Source: Apostichopus californicus (Eukaryota > Echinodermata > Holothuroidea > Aspidochirotida > Stichopodidae). Taken from it: a DNA stretch of 22,617 bases. The notes beneath the pieces are model-generated. The model was not told where the DNA came from. It saw only the letters and a program-made list of their open reading frames with translations, and ran no database searches. The number at the start of each line of letters is the position of its first letter. Position 1 is the stretch's first letter. Shown piece by piece: positions 16,861 to 22,617 of the stretch. The DNA lies in contig JAIPMN010004278.1 of NCBI GenBank assembly GCA_020650975.1, forward strand, positions 1 to 22,617, in the 5' to 3' direction. The position numbers and the translations under genes were made by a program.

Positions 16861-16890
16861 ATGTCGGTTATACAAGCCATAGAAGATAGG
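16861..16890 (+). CDS. Possible start exon of an unidentified gene
   Basis: An ATG with A at -3 opens ten codons (MSVIQAIEDR) that end at a consensus GTAAGT donor at 16891, phase 0. The other two frames contain stops, so only this reading is possible. It cannot join directly to the exon-like segment at 17947, because that would give a stop at once; another exon of length 1 mod 3 would be needed. The protein is not recognised. Confidence 0.3.
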
Positions 16891-17946
16891 GTAAGTACTT
16901 CTGATAAGTCTTTCAAGCTTGTGTGACATGAGTGTGCAGTGTCTGGTAGCATGTCATCTTGCCTTATGAACCTCCTTGTCACCCCTATTCAAGCCTCTAA
17001 CACACCAATGTCACCACCAACATTGTATCCTTTACTCCCCTTATGATTTGTGATTGCTGTATGACTATTTTAGTCCGCTGGCAACTACCGTAAGTTGATC
17101 AGGGTAGTCATAGATTTGGACAAGACGAAATGGACCTATTGTAACTCACTTTTATGCAGCCTGGAATAATTTAGTGCTCAAACTTTCTGTAGCAGTATTG
17201 AAGGTTCTGAATTTGGTCTCTCTTATAAAATACTATGATTCCTGTGTAAAAAATTGCTTATATAACGTTAGGCTTGTATATGTATAGTAATTTTAACATT
17301 TTGCTAAGCATTTTGCAATGGGATACTGGATATTTTTTTTGGCTGTTTATGTTAATTCGATTTACTTTTTGTAAGTATCAGACTTACATTCTAGTAACAG
17401 TGTTCAGGACTTAAAGTCGCAATGTTGATGTTTCTATAAGAGAGACCTTGCAAAAACACAGTCTATTAGATGATCGAATGACAAGTTGCAGAATAGTAAT
17501 AGGGCTACAATGATTCGATTACAAGATGTCTTACCCTCTGCTCAAGAAGTGTATAATACATCCTTTAAGTCAAACTTCTCACTAATGCACTATAAAGATA
17601 AACTTCTCCATAAGTTGAACAGTACAAAGTAGCTTAAACTAGTGATTGTCTGACATGGGAATGTACTGCTCTGTTGCCTTCTTTTGGGTAAAAGTTAGAA
17701 TGGGTTGCAGTTTATTCTGGACATTTTTGGGGCATATTTTTGTATGGTTCACATTGTTCCTGAACAATAAACAAGAAAAATGTGCTACAGCTACAAGTAA
17801 TGTACTGTAACCTACAGTTTGACATTGTGTGCAGTGGAATGTCTACAAAATTTCCCAGTTACATTGTTGTCAGTATTTTCCAAATCTTTTCTGTTGCTTT
17901 TTGTTGTTGAAATGTAACCTTTCTCTTCCTTTATCTTTCTTCCAAG

Positions 17947-18031
17947 TTGTAACCAAACAAAGTAATCCCAACAAATTTGTTAAACTAAAACGTGTCTTGT
18001 ATTCTGCTGAACACAAAAGGAAGGTCCACAG
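17947..18031 (+). CDS. Possible internal exon of an unidentified gene
   Basis: A long pyrimidine tract ending TTCTTCCAAG precedes 85 bases that end at CAG/GTAGGT. Only one frame is open: two bases, then 27 codons, then two bases. It reads VTKQSNPNKFVKLKRVLYS and AEHKRKVH, a basic segment with a coding-like residue mix. Splice signals are strong on both sides. No family is recognised, and the partner exons are uncertain. Confidence 0.35.
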
Positions 18032-18039
18032 GTAGGTAC

Positions 18040-19710
18040 ATTGTCCATCTCCATGTGACATGATTGACCGGATATGTTGGTTTAACTGTTGCTGTGGGAG
18101 TTCACACATATTAACATTCCATCAAAATGGTCCTTAAATATTCAGCATGCTGGGTTATAAAATTCACAATCGGTTATTTATTTCCCATGTATAGAATTTT
18201 ATTTTTTATTCTAAACCTGAAAACTGGCATAGATTTTGATAAAAATCATGCTGTATTGCTGTAAAATTGAGTTGTAAAATTGAGCAATACACCATGAAAC
18301 AGAATAAGTGAGAAGTGAGCCCTCTGTGGTTTGATAAATCAGAAAAGCTTCCTTACATTTCATCGCAATTTTCACTACATTAAAAAGATTTGAGCAATAG
18401 CAACTTATGTCTCTAAAACTTTTATTTATGCCATATTGTCTCTTAAACTGAATAAATACAACAATTGAGCAAAACTCTTAGGTTTGGCTTATGAAATTTA
18501 CTCAATATGAAGTGAAAAAGAACATTTCTTAGTACAGATGTTGTCCATGCCCACTAACTCTCTCTTTATTTGTACTGCTGATGTTACATGCTATGGTTAT
18601 TGCTATAAATTCCACCTCATTTAAAGTGATAATTTCCCAATGAATCTTTTGAGCATTCTTGATTTTAAAAATATTTAATTTAACTGTAAATTTTTTAAGT
18701 AACAAAGGGTAAGGTTGAGATGTGAAGAGCAGCCATTCTGCACCTCTGCTTGGCAAGGTTTCATTATCACCATCTCCCATGCACTACCAATCATAAAAAT
18801 AAAAGAAAGCATGCTACAAGGAGATACATTAATGTACCTGAATGTTTTACATGCATGCTTTGCTGTCGATGTTTTAGTGTGTCACTGCACCTCTCTCTTA
18901 GTGTTGCTTTTATAGGGTGGTTTGTGTTTATTACAATATGTAAATTGTGGTATCACATTGAATTTGGCAGTTTGGAAACTATTTATCGCACTTTTTTTTT
19001 TTTTATCTATGAGTTACTATTGCATGTATCTGAAAATGTCTAGTTTTCATATTATGATACGATGTTGTGATGTACGATTGAAAAGATGCACAAAAAAAAA
19101 GACGGTTGTACCAAAACTGTACATAGTTGAGAATATTCCAACATTGTTTTGGTTAAGTCTAAAGGAGTCATTGTGCATTGTAAAAAGCAAAGTTGAAAAA
19201 TCTGACAGTTTGTTGTTCACAGCAGGTTGCGATAATGTTTGGAAAGAAGATATGCCGATGTTAGCATTTTGTGCTGTGCCTTTCAAACTCAGCATTCTTA
19301 CAATCATGGAAGGTAGCAGCTGTCTTCAGCAGATGGGTAGGAGCCTGTTTGGCTTCCTGCTAAAACGATGCTGAATTTTCAACAACAGAATAATAATCAT
19401 CAAAATTTGGGAATTGTCATCAGTATCACGAAAATGACAAAATACAGATATTTGCACATACGGCATATGACGCTCTAATCTTTTTAGCACTGCATACTTT
19501 TATGCATCTTCAGTACTGAAGGTCCAAGGTACAATTTCAAATGTTTTATATGTTTCTGGCAGTGCTAATAAACACACAACTTGATGTGCTTTTTTCCCTG
19601 TTAAAAATAAAGGGGAAGAAAACTAAAATGGAAAAATAAAGGCAGAAAGAAAATAGAAAAAGAGAGTACAATGCAAGAAATGGATTGCGTTGAGAATTAG
19701 GATAAGATAG
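18040..19710. other. Non-coding stretch with one long unexplained open frame
   Basis: The 18922-19374 plus-strand frame is open for 150 codons, which is long for such AT-rich DNA. However, it runs through a poly-T and a poly-A tract, is Cys/Phe/Leu-rich like translated non-coding DNA, and has no recognised domain. AATAAA hexamers occur near 19606 and 19635. The other frames on both strands here are shadows or short. Confidence 0.4.
18253..18290. repeat. Small inverted repeat around a duplicated 11-mer
   Basis: GTATTGCT and AGCAATAC (8 bp, perfect) enclose two direct copies of GTAAAATTGAG. There is no evident function. Confidence 0.5.
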
Positions 19711-19714
19711 GTTT

Positions 19715-20117
19715 TTTTTAATTCATTTTTAGTGTGATGAAAGTTGAAGGTTTTCAGTCTTGTTCAAGGCCAAGGCCTTCTCACAGGACTTTAAAACACT
19801 TAACCCCTGGTCATTGGTAATTTGTCACACCCACACACTAAAGTGTGCACAATTCAAACAATCCGTCCTGGTGCACCACAGTGCACCACATTTACAATGC
19901 CCCCGGGGACTACCCATAGGGTGCAGCCACAAACTGGGGTACCAACTATATTTACAAGTTACCTCCCAAGTCTCCATTTATACACTTGGGTGAAGAGAGG
20001 CAATGGAGATTAAGTGCCTTGTCCAAGGACACAAGGTAATGATCTGGTTAGCACTTGAACCTGCCAACCATAGATTGCAAGTCCATTGCCTTAAGCACTT
20101 GACTACCAGCTCTCTCA
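19715..20117 (-). mobile_element. tRNA-derived SINE
   Basis: Read on the minus strand from 20117, a tRNA-like head has an A box TAGTCAAGTGC (20105-20095), an anticodon-arm-like stem with loop CTTGCAA, and a B box GGTTCAAGTGC (20061-20051). A body follows with CCTTGTGTCCTTGGACAAGG, a short hairpin-forming segment, and it continues through CTCTCTTCACCCAAGTGTAT to an A-rich end (AATTAAAAAAAACC) near 19715. The B box has lost the usual CC, so this copy is decayed. The same head and body are widespread in invertebrate genomes by my recollection. Exact ends lack a clear target duplication. Confidence 0.7.
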
Positions 20118-20262
20118 GATGAAAATTCAGCAAGAATATTGTGAAACTGATTAAAGTGGTAGTTAAATACTCAGATATCATAGAAATGAAAGTATAGGTA
20201 GTTCCTTATTTCATGTTGTTCTTCCTCTTTCAACCTCTAAATATAATTACTCATTTGAGATT

Positions 20263-20284
20263 TTATTATTATTATTATTATTAT
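20263..20284. repeat. (TTA)n microsatellite
   Basis: Seven units of a TTA/ATT trinucleotide repeat with no interruption. Confidence 0.9.
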
Positions 20285-20862
20285 TCTGAGATTCCCATGA
20301 CTTGAGCTCCTTAAAATTACAAGTTTGTGAAGGCAGTTCAGTATTTAAGACAAGTTTTTCATTTGCAGTCTGGCGGTTTTAGGTCTTTCTTTGCATTTTC
20401 CAAAATCCCTCTAGGCAGTTTTTTCCCCTACTCTTTCTGTTCCATTGTTGTTACTAGGAATAATTTCATGCAATTAAGTTGTAGATTCTCTTCAGGTAAG
20501 TTTTCCACTGCATTCCTTAAGTTGCCATTAACATTGTTACATTTACCTTTGAGAGGTTCCAGATTACTTGAAAGTGTTTGAAATTAAGTATTGTATTAAT
20601 TCAATGCTAAAACATGAAGAAACCTTACACTAGTCTGTAAGGAGAGAACGATTAGAGGGAAAGTTGTAGCGTACCTTAAGATTAGCGGTTATTAATTGTT
20701 TCTGTGTGCCATGGGTAAAGGGGAGTATAAGATCAACTAAATTGTAAATAATCAACAAGTTTTGGATACTAATCATGCCTGTCATCTGGCCTGAACAGTA
20801 ACAATGCGAAAAACCGATATCAGGTTGCTGCTCAATTTGCATAACTTAAGCAGATCTGGATA

Positions 20863-20882
20863 TACTGTACTGTACTGTACTG
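20863..20882. repeat. (TACTG)n microsatellite
   Basis: About four units of TACTG, followed by diverged GTACT-containing copies to about 20910. Confidence 0.75.
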
Positions 20883-21177
20883 AAGTGTACTAGACTACTA
20901 GAGTACTGTGTAGCTTAGCATGGTGTGTCGTAAGTCAGTTTAAAATATTTCAAGATGAGTGTTGTTACACTCAATCAGCAAAATAGCTCGGCATTCAGTT
21001 ACTAACACTGTAGACTTCCAGTCTGGGAACGCATGGAAGACTGCTAAGTTGAATCTTGAAAAAATCTAATTCAAGTCAGTTTTAATTCCAATTCTCATAA
21101 TTGATTCCAGAGGTTATCAAATGTTGCATAAAGTGAGTTGAACATGATCTGTAGTGCCTTAGCAGGACTTGTCAAGA

Positions 21178-21200
21178 GGGAGGGGAAGGGAGGGGGGGGG
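21178..21200 (+). other. G-quadruplex motif
   Basis: GGG-A-GGGG-AA-GGG-A and nine further G give four G runs with loops of 1, 2 and 1 bases. This is a canonical, tight quadruplex motif on the plus strand, about 40 bases before an exon-like segment. Confidence 0.65.
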
Positions 21201-21241
21201 TAGTTTGGGTGTTTCTGTTGTGTAATAATGCATTTTGATAG

Positions 21242-21265
21242 GCTGCTGAGAAGATTAAGTCCAAG
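21242..21265 (+). CDS. Possible 24-base microexon
   Basis: GCTGCTGAGAAGATTAAGTC plus CAAG lies between an AG (TTGATAG) and a GTAAGT donor. In phase 0 it reads AAEKIKSK, which would keep frame if joined to the ten-codon exon at 16861. The pyrimidine tract before it is weak. This is suggestive only. Confidence 0.2.
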
Positions 21266-21830
21266 GTAAGTTGTCTTTGCTTCTAGACCTTGATACTGAA
21301 TCTCATGTACAGGGGGAAAATAGTTAATGAGGGCTTATTCCTATTCTGAACTCTGGAGATGTTTGCAATAGAAGAATATTTATCAATGAAGAGGTACATA
21401 TTCGTTGCAAGTGTTCTATGACATTTGGTATCTGTCATGTAATACTCACTGTGCCCACTGCAGAAGCTGTTAGCAGGAAATTTAATTTAAGAACTTCAAT
21501 TTAGGGATAAATTTAGGATCATTGTTTTATAAAGAAAAATCTCAACTATTTGTTAAGGCTCTTACAGACTGACATTTAGAGCAAGTAGAAATACTGTTGT
21601 TAACTTAATTGTAAGCAATAAAGGCGGTTTTAAGAAAAACAGGAAGTAGGCTTTAAGCTCTTAATTTTAGACCTACCGTAAATGTAGAGTTTTGAGGCTT
21701 GAAAATGTTTGGAATTACATTTTCGCCATTAGACAGCAGCCAAACATTTCTAGGCTGTACTGTACATGATGAGTATTGATTCAGCATAAAACAGCTGAAA
21801 GTTACCCTAAAGAGTTGAAAATAGTGAACA

Positions 21831-21895
21831 GTATGTAGAGTATATATATAGTATGTAGTATATAGTATGTAGTATATAGTTATTGTATGTATACA
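21831..21895. repeat. Imperfect TATAGTATGTAGTA minisatellite
   Basis: About three interleaved copies of TATAGTATGTAGTA are preceded by TATATATATA. It is AT-rich and low-complexity. Confidence 0.8.
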
Positions 21896-22084
21896 GTAGT
21901 CTGACAGTCTAGGTGTCTTGCATCTGAATTGAATGTGTCAAAGGAAGTTGTAATTGTCACTGCGGTTCCGAAAACGACCATCGAAAGTAGCTCACAGGAA
22001 TATTGATTGTTTGATTTCATACAAAGCAGAAAGGAGGAAGCTCTCGTTCCTCATCAGGAAAAGTGGGGGGCGGGGCAAAATTGC

Positions 22085-22102
22085 TTAAAGGGACATTCCT
22101 AA
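22085..22102 (+). mobile_element. Element end resembling those at 3433 and 5081
   Basis: TTAAAGGGACATTCCTAA matches the inward reading of the 5081 terminus at all but one of 18 positions. It may be the left end of another non-autonomous element running past the right window edge, since no inverted partner is seen before 22617. Confidence 0.35.
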
Positions 22103-22617
22103 TCATCCTGAGAGGTATTTTAGCTGCTTTAATCATGGGGCCAACGTCAGGTATACATATGTACATTAATGATAAAATTTTGATAAATGTGTCCTATTTT
22201 AAGGCTGTCTTTTTACATCAGGTGCATTCATGTTTGGGAGGAAAATTTGGTATTATCATTAAGAAACCGATGATGCACATCGCAAATGAAGTTATTAACC
22301 TGACAAAAAAAATCTGCATGCAATATACTACAGTTTGGAATTCTGCCATCTTTGAAATTGAATGAAGGTTTAAAAATTACGTCTTGTAATTTGTATGTGA
22401 ATGATGTTCCTCCTACGGTAAGTATGTGCGATAATATGTGGTAGATGAAGAATGGTACACGGGATCATGTAATAGCACAAAGTGAAGGCTGCACTTACTA
22501 TGCAGTACAGTATGGTCCATACAAATCCTGAATACTTTTACAAGGACTAATCTGTATTTAATTGTGTGTGTGTTTTTTTCCATCAGTATTTGTGGTTGCT
22601 TTACAAACTTTTAAAAA

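Larger units (their letters stand above)
20310..22617. other. Non-coding stretch, mostly unrecognised
   Basis: Apart from the listed microsatellites, quadruplex motif, microexon candidate and element end, I see no gene here. A segment at 20369-20495 has an acceptor and a GTAAGT donor with one open frame, but its translation (Phe/Ser-rich) looks like T-rich non-coding DNA. The open frame at 22063-22365 has no recognisable domain. Confidence 0.4.

Noticed and set aside
20045-20117. Functional tRNA gene
   Set aside because: The A and B boxes are present, but the acceptor stem does not pair and the B box lacks its final CC; it is the head of a SINE.
20369-20495. Acceptor and GTAAGT donor around 127 bases with one open frame
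   Set aside because: The open phase does not fit the preceding candidate exon, and the Phe/Ser-rich translation looks like T-rich non-coding DNA.
22063-22365. 100-codon open frame near the right edge
   Set aside because: It spans the TTAAAGGGACATTCC element end and has no recognisable domain.

Overview
This is eukaryotic genomic DNA: AT-rich, with GT-AG introns, tRNA-derived SINE relics, a Penelope-like retroelement remnant and many microsatellites, and with no operons. The repeats (scattered AGGCCTA motifs, TTAAAGGGACATTCC-type element ends, SINE bodies with a CCTTGTGTCCTTGG segment) look like those of marine invertebrate deuterostomes, probably an echinoderm and perhaps a sea cucumber. That placement rests on repeat flavour and recollection, not on a search.

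One gene is certain. A seven-exon plus-strand gene (coding span 5214-11878) encodes a 386-residue Obg-family GTPase that matches MTG2/GTPBP5, the mitochondrial ribosome-associated GTPase 2. Every junction is GT-AG, all phases agree, and all five G motifs are present. Its last intron ends in a tandem duplication (11185-11459) that copies the whole 3' splice site plus nine bases of exon 7. This creates an upstream decoy acceptor whose use would truncate the protein within six codons.

Layout. 1-3400: no supported gene. 3433-5081: a composite repeat block bounded by inverted TTAAAGGGATAT ends. It holds a minus-strand Penelope-like element remnant (end of reverse transcriptase, GIY-YIG endonuclease, pyrimidine-rich tail, hammerhead-ribozyme-like terminal motif) and a 101-bp tandem array. 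5108-11878: MTG2, with a SINE in intron 3 and a hairpin-rich dispersed repeat plus a degenerate AGGTCA-rich repeat in intron 6. 11879 to about 12560: probable MTG2 3'UTR, with a G-quadruplex motif and polyadenylation signals. 12600-14900: nothing recognised. 14908-15315: a CpG-rich patch with a YY1-like motif and a possible minus-strand first exon. 16861-18031 (and perhaps 21242-21265): isolated exon-like segments of an unidentified plus-strand gene. 19715-20117: a second tRNA-derived SINE, on the minus strand. 20200-22617: microsatellites, a G-quadruplex motif and another TTAAAGGGACATTCC element end.

No complete undescribed multi-gene system is visible. The items most worth checking are the duplicated MTG2 splice acceptor, the hammerhead-like motif in the Penelope remnant, and the compact hairpin cluster in intron 6.
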